From: Streptomyces virginiae
GTDB lineage: Bacteria > Actinomycetota > Actinomycetes > Streptomycetales > Streptomycetaceae
Assembly: GCF_000720455.1 (NCBI RefSeq)
Contig: NZ_JOAK01000005.1
Span: 372,001 to 436,000 of the forward strand
Direction: 5' to 3'
DNA: 64,000 nt
Part shown: piece by piece, positions 16,836 to 25,922 of the stretch
Layout of the letters: each line of letters begins with the position of its first letter
How positions within the stretch are numbered: position 1 is the stretch's first letter
The notes under the pieces: model-generated
What the model was told of the DNA's origin: nothing
Database searches by the model: none
What the model saw: the letters and a program-made list of their open reading frames with translations, nothing else
Translations under genes and position numbers: made by a program

Positions 16836-19800
16836 TCACTCGACGGTCTGGCGGCCCTCCGGGCGGGCGCTGCACGAGCTGCGGAAGGAGCAGTGGTCGC
16901 AGTGGCGGCCGGTGGCGGGCGCGAACCGCTCGTCCAGCACCCGGCCGGCGGCGGTCGCGAGCAGATCGCCGACCCACTCCCCGTCGAGCGGCTCCTGGGC
17001 CTGGACCTTGGGGACCGTTTCGCCGCCGTCGCGGATCGCGGCGCCCTGGCGCAGCTGGACCAGCTCGGCGCCGCCGGCTTCGGGGCGCTGTCCGTCGAAG
17101 ACCTCGTCGACGGCGCCCTCGCGGACGGCGAGCTGGTAGACGGCGAGCTGGGGGTGGCGGGCGACCTCGTCCTTGGTGGGAGCCGACTTCCCGGTCTTGA
17201 AGTCGACGACGTAGGCGCGGCCCTGCGGGTCCGCCTCGACCCGGTCCATGGAGCCGCGGATGCGGACGGCTACGTCGCCGGCTTCGAGGGTGACGTCGAA
17301 CTCGTGCTCCGTGGCCACGGCCTCCCGGCCCCCGCGGTCGGTGGTGTGCCAGCGCAGGAACCGTTCGAGGGCGGCGCGGGCGTTCTCCTTCTCCTGGGCT
17401 GACTTCCAGGGGGCGTCGAAGGCGAGGGCGTCCCAGACCGAGTCGAGGCGTTCCATGAGAACGGCCAGGTCGGCGGGGGTGCGGCCGGAGGCGACCTCGT
17501 CGGCGAGGACGTGGACGACGTTGCCGAAGCCCTGGGCGGCGGTGGACGGTGCGTCGGCCTTGACCTCGCGGCCGAGGAACCACTGGAGGGAGCAGGTGTT
17601 GGCGAGCTGGTCCAGGGCGCTGCCGGAGAGGGCGAGGGGCCGGTCCCGGTCGCGGAGCGGGACGCTGCTGCGGGTGGGCTCGTACAGGCCCCACCAGCGC
17701 TGCGGGTGCGCGGCGGGGACCAGGGGGCGGTCCTCGTCGTCGGTGAGCGCGGCGAGGCGGGCCAGCCGGCGGGCGGCCGCGTCGCGCAGGGCGGGCGAGG
17801 CGTCCGGGTCGACGGTGGTGGCGCGCAGCTCGGCGACGAGCGCGGGGACGGCGAGGGGGCGGCGGGGCCGGCCGGTGACGTCCTTCGGGGTGACGCCGAG
17901 CTCGGTGAGCAGGCGGGAGGGCTGGTCGCCGTCCTCGGCGGGGGCCTTGACGGCGGTGACGACCAGACGGTCGCGGGCGCGGGTGGCGGCGACGTAGAAG
18001 AGGCGGCGCTCCTCGGCGAGGAGGGCGCCGGGGGTGAGGGGCTCGGCGAGGCCGTCGCGGCCGATGCGGTCGGCTTCCAGCAGGGAGCCGCGGCGGCGCA
18101 GGTCGGGCCACAGGCCCTCCTGGACGCCCGCGACGACGACCAGGGACCACTCCAGTCCCTTGGAGCGGTGGGCGGTCATCAGCCGGACGGCGTCGGGGCG
18201 GGTGGTGCGGGCCGTCAACGTGTCGGCGGCGATGTCCTCCGCCTCCAGTTGTTCGAGGAAGTTGAGCGCGCCGCTGCCGCCGGTGCGTTCCTCGGCGCGG
18301 GCGGCGGTGTCGAAGAGGGCGCAGACGGCGTCGAGGTCGCGGTCGGCGTTGCGGCCGGCCGCGCCGCCGCGGCGGGCCTGGCGTTCCAGCCGGTCCGGCC
18401 AGGGCGTGCCGTCCCAGAGGATCCACAGGGCCTCTTCGGCGGTGCCGCCGCCCTGGAGGAGCTCGCGGGCCTTGCGCAGGAGCAGGCCGAGGCGCTGCGC
18501 GCCGCGGGCGTAGGCGGGGTCGTGGGCGGTGAGGCGCTCGGGCTCGGCGAGGGCGCGGGCGAGCAGGACGTCGGAGGGCGCGGGCACCTTGACGCCTGCG
18601 GCGCGCTCCTCGTCACGCAGAGCGCGGCCGAGCCGCCGCAGGTCGGCGGCGTCCATGCCGCCGAGGGGGGAGGCGAGCAGGGTCAGCGCCGCCTCCACCT
18701 CCACGCCTCCGGCCGGGTCGGCGGGGCTTACGGGGCCGGCCCCGTACCCCGTGCCGCTGTCCGCGGGCCCGAGGCCCGCAGCCACGTCACCCTGCGGGTC
18801 GGCGGCGGCCGACGCGGGACCCGCGCCCCCGGCCGGGGCGGCGCGGCCCGCCACCGGGCCGGACTCGCCTGCGACGGCAGCGACGGCCGGGGTCGGCTCC
18901 TGGGCGCCGGGGCCGCCCGCGGCAGCGGGCAGGGCTTCGGCCCCGGGCTCCGGGGCGTGGTCCCCCTGCGGCCCGGACTCGCCTGCTGCGGCAGATGCGG
19001 GCCGGCCGTCGGCCGGGGGCGGCTGCGCGGGGGCGGCCTGCGGTTCGGGGTCCGGTTCCGGGCCCGGCTCGGCCGGAGCGGTGGCGGGCGGGGTGGCCGT
19101 CAGGCGGAGGGCGGTCAGGAGGGGGGCCACCGCCGGTTCGTGGCGGAGGGGGGTGTCCGTGCCGTCCGTTTCGACCGGGACTCCGGACGCGATGAGGGCG
19201 CGGCGCATCTGCGGGAGGGTGCGGCCGCCGGCGCGGACCAGGACGGCCATGTCCTGCCAGGGCACGCCGTCCTCAAGGTGGGCCCGGCGCAGGACGTCGG
19301 CGATGTTGTCCAGCTCGGCGCCGGCCGTCGGGTACGTGAAGACCTCCACCCGGCCGCCCTCCCGCGTGGCCTGCAGGGCGCGGTGCGCGCGGACCGCGTC
19401 CGCGGGGAGGCGGGGCAGCGGCATGCGGGTCGTGAGGAGGCGGGTCGCCTGCAGGATGGCCGCGCCCGAGCGGCGGCCCACCGTCAGGGCCCTGACCCGC
19501 GCGCCCGGGAAGGCGGACTCGAAGTCCAGCACGTTGTTGATGTCGGCGCCGCGGAAGGCGTAGATCGACTGGTCCGGGTCGCCGAAGGCGACCAGCGTGC
19601 CGCCGCGCCCGGTCAGGGCCCGCAGCAGCCGCAGCTGCGAGGCGTCCGTGTCCTGGTACTCGTCCACGAAGATCGCGTCGTAGGCGGAGGCCAGCGACGG
19701 GGTGCGCTCGGCGAGGAGCACCGCGCGGTGCAGGAGCTCGGCGTAGTCCAGCGTCCCCTGCATGTCGAGGACGTCCAGGTACTCGGAGAGGAAGGCGGCC

Positions 19801-20429
19801 GCCGCCTTCCAGTCGGGGCGGCCGATGCGGTCCGCGAAGGCGGCGAGGGCCTGCGGGCCGAGGCCCAGCTCGCGGGCGCGGGCGAGGACCGCCCGGACTT
19901 CGTCGGCGAACCCGCGCGTGGTCAGCGCGGCCCGCAGGTCGTCCGGCCAGCGGATCGAGCGGATCCGGCGCTGGCCCTCCAGGAGGGTGCGGACCATCAC
20001 GTCCTGCTCGGGGCCGGACAGCAGCCGCAGCGGGTCGGCGAACAGGTCGGTGTCCTGGTGTGCGCGGACCAGGCCGTAGCAGAAGGAGTGGAAGGTGGTG
20101 GCCTGCGGGGCGCGGGCACCGCCCAGCCTCAGGGCGGCCCGGTCGCGCAGTTCCACCGCCGCCTTGCGGCTGAAGGTGAGGATGAGGATCCGGGAGGGGT
20201 CCGTGCCCGCTTCCACGCGGGCGGCGACGGCCTCGACCAGCGTGGTCGTCTTCCCGGTGCCCGGTCCGGCCAGGACCAGGAGTGGTCCGCCGGGGTGGTC
20301 AACCACCGCCCGCTGCGCTGCGTCCAGCACAGGGGGATCCACCCGTTCCGGCCCGGTGCGCACGAGGCGGTACGCGTCGGGGGTCCGCGTACGCCGCCGT
20401 TCGGTGCGGTCGGAGGAAGAGGTGATCAC
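16836..20429 (-). CDS. adnA: AdnA-like helicase-nuclease subunit with Fe-S cysteines
   Basis: A 1197-residue partner of the downstream helicase. Walker A is LAGPGTGKTTTLVEA near residue 55, motif II DEYQDT near 245. The C-terminal nuclease has SMDRVE, YVVDFKTGKSA and QLAVYQLAVRE. Four cysteines (one in ANTCSLQW, three in HCDHCSFRSSC) have the spacing of the [4Fe-4S] staple of AddB/AdnA nucleases. A disordered Ala/Pro-rich insert of about 150 residues interrupts the motor near residues 440-590. I start at the GTG at 20429 (VITSSSDRTE); the frame is open to 20567 but that extension is unlike coding sequence. The pair should resect double-strand breaks. It is followed directly by the AdnB-like gene. 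Confidence 0.85.
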   Translation of the reverse strand: MITSSSDRTERRRTRTPDAYRLVRTGPERVDPPVLDAAQRAVVDHPGGPLLVLAGPGTGKTTTLVEAVAARVEAGTDPSRILILTFSRKAAVELRDRAALRLGGARAPQATTFHSFCYGLVRAHQDTDLFADPLRLLSGPEQDVMVRTLLEGQRRIRSIRWPDDLRAALTTRGFADEVRAVLARARELGLGPQALAAFADRIGRPDWKAAAAFLSEYLDVLDMQGTLDYAELLHRAVLLAERTPSLASAYDAIFVDEYQDTDASQLRLLRALTGRGGTLVAFGDPDQSIYAFRGADINNVLDFESAFPGARVRALTVGRRSGAAILQATRLLTTRMPLPRLPADAVRAHRALQATREGGRVEVFTYPTAGAELDNIADVLRRAHLEDGVPWQDMAVLVRAGGRTLPQMRRALIASGVPVETDGTDTPLRHEPAVAPLLTALRLTATPPATAPAEPGPEPDPEPQAAPAQPPPADGRPASAAAGESGPQGDHAPEPGAEALPAAAGGPGAQEPTPAVAAVAGESGPVAGRAAPAGGAGPASAAADPQGDVAAGLGPADSGTGYGAGPVSPADPAGGVEVEAALTLLASPLGGMDAADLRRLGRALRDEERAAGVKVPAPSDVLLARALAEPERLTAHDPAYARGAQRLGLLLRKARELLQGGGTAEEALWILWDGTPWPDRLERQARRGGAAGRNADRDLDAVCALFDTAARAEERTGGSGALNFLEQLEAEDIAADTLTARTTRPDAVRLMTAHRSKGLEWSLVVVAGVQEGLWPDLRRRGSLLEADRIGRDGLAEPLTPGALLAEERRLFYVAATRARDRLVVTAVKAPAEDGDQPSRLLTELGVTPKDVTGRPRRPLAVPALVAELRATTVDPDASPALRDAAARRLARLAALTDDEDRPLVPAAHPQRWWGLYEPTRSSVPLRDRDRPLALSGSALDQLANTCSLQWFLGREVKADAPSTAAQGFGNVVHVLADEVASGRTPADLAVLMERLDSVWDALAFDAPWKSAQEKENARAALERFLRWHTTDRGGREAVATEHEFDVTLEAGDVAVRIRGSMDRVEADPQGRAYVVDFKTGKSAPTKDEVARHPQLAVYQLAVREGAVDEVFDGQRPEAGGAELVQLRQGAAIRDGGETVPKVQAQEPLDGEWVGDLLATAAGRVLDERFAPATGRHCDHCSFRSSCSARPEGRQTVE

Positions 20430-20609
20430 GTGAGGTGCCGGTCCTGGTGGGTCTGCGGGGTGTGGCGGTGCTGCCGTGCCGGCTCGCGCGGAAGCCGAAG
20501 AGGCAACGCTACGGCAACCGGCGCGCCCCGCGCAGTCCCCCCGGGTACCCCGGACGGGCGTTCGCACGGTCGCCCGATCGCCCGCCCCGGCGCCGCATGG
20601 CCGAAGCTG

Positions 20610-20990
20610 TCAGGTGTGAGCCTCGTCGCGCCCGCCGTCCCCTCCGGGGTCCCGTCCGGGGTCCCGTCCGGGGTCCGGGTCCCCGTCCCAGCGCGCCCGG
20701 CGCATGTCCAGGCGCGGTTCGCCGCCGGCCGTCAGGCGCAGCGGGGTGGACTCCGTCCGGTAGTGCTCCAGGGCGCGCGCCTCGTGGCCGGGCAGCGGCA
20801 TGCCGTCCGCCCGCACCACGCGCCACCAGGGCACGGCTCCCCCGTACAGGGCCATGACACGCCCGACTTGGCGCGGTCCTCCCTCGCCGAGCCATTCGGC
20901 GACGTCCCCGTATGTCATCACCCGGCCGGGCGGAATACGCTCGACGACCTCCAGTACGCGCTCCGCGTGCGCGGGCAGCTCCTCACTCAT
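20610..20990 (-). CDS. Alkyltransferase-like protein (MGMT fold, no active cysteine)
   Basis: A 126-residue protein with the DNA-binding domain of O6-alkylguanine-DNA alkyltransferase (IPPGRVMTYGDVAEWLG and RQVGRVM). The alkyl-accepting PCHR motif is replaced by PWWR (residues 54-57), as in ATL proteins, so it cannot dealkylate. ATLs bind O6-alkylguanine and hand it to nucleotide-excision repair. The last 25 residues are a tail of Asp-Pro-Gly-Arg repeats encoded by a 12-bp tandem repeat, outside the fold. It stands alone on the minus strand, divergent from the kinase-like membrane gene, and downstream on the same strand are the adnAB genes. An MGMT-like gene occupies a similar place in mycobacteria. 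Confidence 0.9.
   Translation of the reverse strand: MSEELPAHAERVLEVVERIPPGRVMTYGDVAEWLGEGGPRQVGRVMALYGGAVPWWRVVRADGMPLPGHEARALEHYRTESTPLRLTAGGEPRLDMRRARWDGDPDPGRDPGRDPGGDGGRDEAHT
20642..20680. repeat. 12-bp tandem repeat in the ATL gene tail
   Basis: About three copies of TCCGGGGTCCCG in tandem encode the repetitive acidic tail (Pro-Gly-Arg-Asp units) of the alkyltransferase-like protein. The number of copies is likely to vary between strains by slippage. Confidence 0.7.
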
Positions 20991-21157
20991 TCAGCACATG
21001 GTGCAGTACGCCGGCCACCCGTCGGTGGAAGTTGTGGTTCCGGACCGGCGCGCACCCTGATGCCCCGGCGGCCCCTCGGTCCGTGCCACCATCTTCCGGG
21101 CGGTGACTGGTGATACGTGATCAAGAAGAGACGGATGTGACGACGAAGGAGCAGGGT

Positions 21158-23980
21158 GTGAGCCCTCCGGAAGGCGCGGCGGGGGACGACGGCGCGCGCC
21201 CTGACGACGGCCCCGCCTCCCGCCCGCAGAACCGCCCCCAGGACCTCGCGCCGGACCTCGCGCCGGACCCGGCGCCGGACCCGGCGCCGGGCCTCGCGCC
21301 CGGCCTCCCGGCCGGCCGCACCCGCGGCGGCGACGACACCGGCGAAGGTCACGACGCCGGCGGCGAGGAGGACGCGGAGGCCCCGCACGGCCATGCCCCG
21401 ACCGCCGCCGACCAGGTCGAGGTCGACGAACCGCTGCTCGCCGCCCGCGTGCACCGGCCGTCCGACCTCGTACGCCTCCTCGTCGGCATCCTCGGCATCG
21501 CCGTGCTCCTCGGCATCGCCGCCTTCGCCCACGGCACCACGGTCGGCCTGGAGGAGGACATCAGCAAGGGCACCGGCCAGGCGCCGGACCTCTTGATCAA
21601 GGTCGCGGCGCTGGTCTCCAGCATCGCGGTGCTGCTGCTCCCCGTCGCCTTCGCCATCGAGCGGCTGATCAAACGCGACGGGCTGCGCATCGCCGACGGC
21701 GTGCTCGCCGCCGTCCTCGCGCACGGCGTCACCCTGGCCACCGACCTGTGGGTCTCCCAGGCCGCCCCCGACACCATCCAGGACGCCCTCACCCGTTCCG
21801 CCGGCGGCGGGGCCCTCACCGATCCCGTGCACGGCTACCTCGCGCCCGTGATCGCGTACATGACCGCGGTCGGCATGACCCGCAGGCCCCACTGGCGCGT
21901 CGCGCTGTGGGTCGTCCTGCTGCTCAACGCGCTCACCATGCTGGTCAACGGCTACACCACGCCCTTCTCGATCATCCTCACCGTGCTGATCGGCTGGAGC
22001 GTGGCCTACGGCACCCTGTACGCCGTCGGCTCCCCCAACGTGCGCCCCACCGGGCAGCACCTCCTCGCCGGGCTGCGCCGCGTCGGCTTCCAGCCGGTCA
22101 GCGCGATGCGCGCCGAGATGCCCGAGGGTCCCGAGGCGTCCGAGACCGGCGACCGCGGCCGGCGCTACCACGTCACCCTGGAGGACGGTCCTCCGCTCGA
22201 CGTCACCGTCGTCGACCGGGAACAGCAGGCCCAGGGCTTCTTCTACCGGGTCTGGCGCCGGCTCACCCTGCGCGGCATCACCACCCGCCGCAGCCTGCAG
22301 TCGCTGCGGCAGGCCCTGGAGCAGGAGGCGCTCCTCGCGTACGCGGCCATCGCGGCCGGGGCGAACGCGCCGAAGCTGATCGCCACCTCCGAGCTGGGGC
22401 CGGACGCGGTGATGCTCGTGTACGAGCACCTGGGCGGCCGGACCCTGGACTCCCTCCCCGACGAGGAGATCACCGACGAGCTGAGCCGCAACGCGTGGGA
22501 GCAGGTACGCGCCCTGCAGTCGCGGCGGATCGCCCACCGCAGGCTCACCGGGGACGCGCTCGTGGTGGATCGTTCCGGCAATGTCATCCTCACCGACCTG
22601 CGGGGCGGGGAGATCGCCGCGGGCGACCTGGTGCTCCGGATGGACGTCGCGCAGCTGCTGGCCACCCTCGGCCTGCGGGTCGGCGCGGAACGCGCGGTGG
22701 CCTCGGCGGTCTCGGTGCTCGGCCCGGACACGGTGGCGGGCTGCCTGCCGCTGCTCCAGCCGATCGCGCTGAGCCGTTCCACCCGGGGGACGCTGCGCAA
22801 GCTGGCCCGGGAGCGGGCCGAGCGGGAGCGGGAGGCCGTACTGGAGTCCTCGCGGGCGGCGAAGGCCGCGCGCGAGGCGGAGGCCGCGGCTCCGGGGACG
22901 ACCGCGGCGGTCTCCGCCGCGGACCGCAAGGCCGAGAAGAAGGCCCTGGACGACGCCCTGGACGGGGCCCGCGAGGAGGACCTGCTCAGCCAGATCCGCC
23001 AGCAGGTGCTGCTGATCCGTCCGCAGGCGCCGGTGGAGCCGGCGCGGCTGGAGCGGATCCGGCCGCGCACGCTGGTCTCGTTCATCGCGGGCGCCTTCGG
23101 CGCGTACTTCCTGCTGACGCAGCTCGCGCACGTCCCCCTCGCCGAGACCGTCGCGGACGCGGAGTGGGGCTGGGTCGGTGCGGCCCTGGCCTTCTCGGCG
23201 CTCAGCTACGTCGCGGCGGCCATGAGCCTGCTGGGCTTCGTACCCGAGCGGGTGCCGTTCCTGCGGACCGTGGTCGCGCAGGTGGCCGGGTCCTTCGTGA
23301 AGCTGGTCGCGCCGGCGGCGGTCGGCGGCGTCGCCCTGAACACGCGCTTCCTGCAGCGGGCGGGGATCCGGCCGGGGCTCGCGGTGGCGAGCGTCGGCGC
23401 CTCGCAGCTGTTCGGTCTGGCCAGCCACATCCTGCTGCTGCTGTCCTTCGGCTATCTGACCGGCACCGAGAAGACCCCGGAGATGACCCCGTCCCGGACG
23501 GTCATCGCGGGTCTGCTGACGGTGGCGGTCCTGGTGCTGGTGGTGACGGCGGTCCCGTTCATGCGGAAGTTCGTGGTCACGCGGGTACGGGCGCTGTTCG
23601 CGGGCGTGGTGCCGCGCATGCTGGACGTGCTCCAGCGGCCGAAGAAGCTGGTGACCGGCATCGGCGGGATGCTGCTGCTGACGGGCTGCTTCGTGATGTG
23701 CCTGGACGCCTCGATCCGGGCGTTCGGGGGCGGCGAGGCCATCAGCTACGCGAGCATCGCGGTGGTGTTCCTGGCGGGCAACGCGCTCGGTTCGGCCGCG
23801 CCGACGCCCGGCGGCATGGGCGCGGTGGAGGCCACCCTGACGCTGGGCCTGGTCGCGGCCGGGCTGGAGAAGGAGGTGGCCATCTCGGCGGTGCTGCTGT
23901 TCCGCCTGATGACGTTCTGGCTGCCGGTCCTGCCGGGGTGGATCTCGTTCAACTTCCTGACCCGCAAGGAGGCCATCTAG
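21158..23980 (+). CDS. Kinase-like / LPG-synthase-type flippase-like membrane protein
   Basis: A protein of about 940 residues. An acidic Pro-rich N-terminus with LAPD repeats is followed by four to five membrane segments (about 100-300), a kinase-like domain (about 350-560; LVYEHLGGRTLDSLPD, then VVDRSGNVILTDLRGGEI resembling HxN and D-containing catalytic elements), and a C-terminal multi-span UPF0104/lysylphosphatidylglycerol-synthase transmembrane domain with ending ATPTPGGMGAVEA-like motif (SAAPTPGGMGAVEATL). No acyltransferase (MprF synthase) domain is present, so lipid transport or regulation is more likely than lysinylation. The start is uncertain: GTG 21158 has AAGGAG at 6 nt, GTG 21137 and 21110 are alternatives. 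It is monocistronic. Confidence 0.8.
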   Translation: MSPPEGAAGDDGARPDDGPASRPQNRPQDLAPDLAPDPAPDPAPGLAPGLPAGRTRGGDDTGEGHDAGGEEDAEAPHGHAPTAADQVEVDEPLLAARVHRPSDLVRLLVGILGIAVLLGIAAFAHGTTVGLEEDISKGTGQAPDLLIKVAALVSSIAVLLLPVAFAIERLIKRDGLRIADGVLAAVLAHGVTLATDLWVSQAAPDTIQDALTRSAGGGALTDPVHGYLAPVIAYMTAVGMTRRPHWRVALWVVLLLNALTMLVNGYTTPFSIILTVLIGWSVAYGTLYAVGSPNVRPTGQHLLAGLRRVGFQPVSAMRAEMPEGPEASETGDRGRRYHVTLEDGPPLDVTVVDREQQAQGFFYRVWRRLTLRGITTRRSLQSLRQALEQEALLAYAAIAAGANAPKLIATSELGPDAVMLVYEHLGGRTLDSLPDEEITDELSRNAWEQVRALQSRRIAHRRLTGDALVVDRSGNVILTDLRGGEIAAGDLVLRMDVAQLLATLGLRVGAERAVASAVSVLGPDTVAGCLPLLQPIALSRSTRGTLRKLARERAEREREAVLESSRAAKAAREAEAAAPGTTAAVSAADRKAEKKALDDALDGAREEDLLSQIRQQVLLIRPQAPVEPARLERIRPRTLVSFIAGAFGAYFLLTQLAHVPLAETVADAEWGWVGAALAFSALSYVAAAMSLLGFVPERVPFLRTVVAQVAGSFVKLVAPAAVGGVALNTRFLQRAGIRPGLAVASVGASQLFGLASHILLLLSFGYLTGTEKTPEMTPSRTVIAGLLTVAVLVLVVTAVPFMRKFVVTRVRALFAGVVPRMLDVLQRPKKLVTGIGGMLLLTGCFVMCLDASIRAFGGGEAISYASIAVVFLAGNALGSAAPTPGGMGAVEATLTLGLVAAGLEKEVAISAVLLFRLMTFWLPVLPGWISFNFLTRKEAI

Positions 23981-24203
23981 CCTCCGGCCCGGTCGGCGGG
24001 CTTCCGGGTGCTCCGCCCCGGGCCTGGGTTTCCGCCCCCGCCGGGCGGCCCGGCCGCGGCGGATGCGGCCGCTCCCGCTCCGGCGGCCGTGCGGGGCGTG
24101 GGCCGGCGGTACCGGACGCCCCCGCAGGCCGTCGCCGGGTGCGTTCTTACCCGAACGGGTCAGCGCGCGGGCGGGGGCCGACCGGCGCGCGCAGGATGGT
24201 GAC

Positions 24204-25808
24204 ATGCCCAAACACCTCCTGCGGGTCGCCGTCGCCGTCGCTCTCCTGGCCGGGGTGGCCGGTACCAGTGGCTGTTCCGACAGCGGGGAGGAGAAGACGC
24301 CCAAGGCGGGCGGCACCGAGGGGGCGCCACCTCTGAAGTGGGGGGACTGCGAGGCCCCGACGGCGGCCGAGGGGGGCGGGCAGGCGCCGCCCAAGGACTG
24401 GCAGTGCGCCACGCTCCACGTGCCGCTCGACTACGCCGACCCCGAAGGAGAAACGATTCCTCTCGCCCTGATCCGGGCGAAGGCGAGGAACCAGAAAGAG
24501 CGCCTCGGGTCTCTCGTGTTCAACTTCGGCGGACCCGGCGGGTCCGGCATCACCACGCTGCCCGGCGCCGCCAAGGAGTACGAGGCCCTGCGCCAGCGCT
24601 ACGACCTCGTGAGCTTCGACCCGCGCGGGGTGGGCCGCAGCGCCCCCGTCCTGTGCCTGGACGACAAGCAGCTCGACGCCTACTACGCCTCGAACTCCTC
24701 CCCCGACACCCCCGAGGCGGAGAAGGCGTACCTGGAGAACACCCGCAAGTACCAGCGGGCCTGCGAGGCGAAGTCGGGGAAGGTGCTCCCGTACGTCGGC
24801 ACCGAGAACGCCGCCCGCGACCTCGACCGGATCCGCCAGGCCCTCGGCGACGAGAAGCTCAACTACTTCGGGATCTCCTACGGGACCGAGCTGGGCGGGG
24901 TCTACGCCCACCTCTTCCCGGAGAAGGTCGGCCGGACCGTCTTCGACGCCGTCGTCGACCCGACCGCGACCTCCGAGCAGGGGGCCCTCGGCCAGGCCAA
25001 GGGCTTCCAGCTGGCCCTCGGCAACTTCGCGCAGGACTGCGTGGACCGGGGCGACGAGTGCCGGCTCCAGGGCAGTACCGCCAAGGAGATCGAGGACAAC
25101 ATCATCAAGCTCCAGAAGCAGCTGGCCGCCAAGCCCATCCCGGGGATCGGCGACCGGATGCTGACCGAGTCCTCGGCGACCAACGGCATCGCCCAGTCCC
25201 TCTACTCGCAGGAGCTCTGGCCGCTGCTGGAGCAGGGCCTGGACGAGGCCGAGGGCGGCCAGGGCCAGCTGCTGATGGCCCTGTCGGACGCCCTCAACGG
25301 CCGTTCCCAGAACGGCGACTACAGCAACATCGGCGCCGCCAACACCGCGATCAACTGCGTGGACTCCAAGGACCGTTACACCCTGGAGCAGACCAAGGCG
25401 AAGCTGCCCGACTTCCGTGCCGCCTCGCCGGTCTTCGGGGACTTCCTCGGCTGGGCCATGATGGGCTGCACCGGCTGGCCGGTGCCCGGAACCGCGTCGA
25501 CGCCGGACGTCTCCGCCCCCGGCGCCGACCCGATCCTGGTGATCGGCAACACGGGCGACCCGGCCACCCCGTACGAGGGCGCCCGCAAGATGGTGGAACG
25601 GCTCGGCCCCGGCGTGGGCGTGGAGCTCACGTACAAGGGCGAGGGACACGGGGCCTACAACAGCGGCGACCCGTGCGTGCAGGGAGCCGTGAACTCCTAC
25701 CTGCTGGACGGGAAGGTGCCCGCGGCGAACACCGTCTGCACCCCGGCCCCGGACGCCTCACAACCTCCCGCCCAGCCGTCGGCCCCGGTGGAACCCCTCG
25801 GCGCCTGA
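24204..25808 (+). CDS. Secreted S33/TAP-like alpha/beta hydrolase lipoprotein
   Basis: A 534-residue exported lipoprotein with a lipobox ending TSGC (Cys24). The body is an alpha/beta hydrolase of the tripeptidyl aminopeptidase group: the oxyanion loop FNFGGPGGSG (about residue 105), the nucleophile elbow GISYGTE (Ser near 225), an Asp in LVIGNTGDPATPY and the His in GEGHGAYN. The C-terminal TAP domain is complete. Relatives include the mycelium-associated SlpD/SlpE peptidases of Streptomyces, which remove N-terminal tripeptides from peptides at the cell surface. The ATG at 24204 is chosen because the signal peptide begins there. It is convergent to moeZ across a duplicated-arm terminator. 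Confidence 0.88.
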   Translation: MPKHLLRVAVAVALLAGVAGTSGCSDSGEEKTPKAGGTEGAPPLKWGDCEAPTAAEGGGQAPPKDWQCATLHVPLDYADPEGETIPLALIRAKARNQKERLGSLVFNFGGPGGSGITTLPGAAKEYEALRQRYDLVSFDPRGVGRSAPVLCLDDKQLDAYYASNSSPDTPEAEKAYLENTRKYQRACEAKSGKVLPYVGTENAARDLDRIRQALGDEKLNYFGISYGTELGGVYAHLFPEKVGRTVFDAVVDPTATSEQGALGQAKGFQLALGNFAQDCVDRGDECRLQGSTAKEIEDNIIKLQKQLAAKPIPGIGDRMLTESSATNGIAQSLYSQELWPLLEQGLDEAEGGQGQLLMALSDALNGRSQNGDYSNIGAANTAINCVDSKDRYTLEQTKAKLPDFRAASPVFGDFLGWAMMGCTGWPVPGTASTPDVSAPGADPILVIGNTGDPATPYEGARKMVERLGPGVGVELTYKGEGHGAYNSGDPCVQGAVNSYLLDGKVPAANTVCTPAPDASQPPAQPSAPVEPLGA

Positions 25809-25832
25809 CCCGGATCTCGGAACCGGGAAACG

Positions 25833-25905
25833 CGCAGGGGCCGTACCCGCGGCGAAACGCGCAGGGGCCGTACCCGCGGCGAAACACGCGGGTACGGCCC
25901 CTGCG
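25833..25905. terminator. Terminator with a duplicated 5' arm
   Basis: An 18-nt arm CGCAGGGGCCGTACCCGC occurs twice (25833-25850 and 25860-25877) as a 27-bp direct repeat, and its exact reverse complement once (25888-25905). Either copy can form an 18-bp stem with the third element. The element separates the convergent S33 peptidase and moeZ genes. Confidence 0.8.
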
Positions 25906-25922
25906 GGGACATCAGAGGGCGA

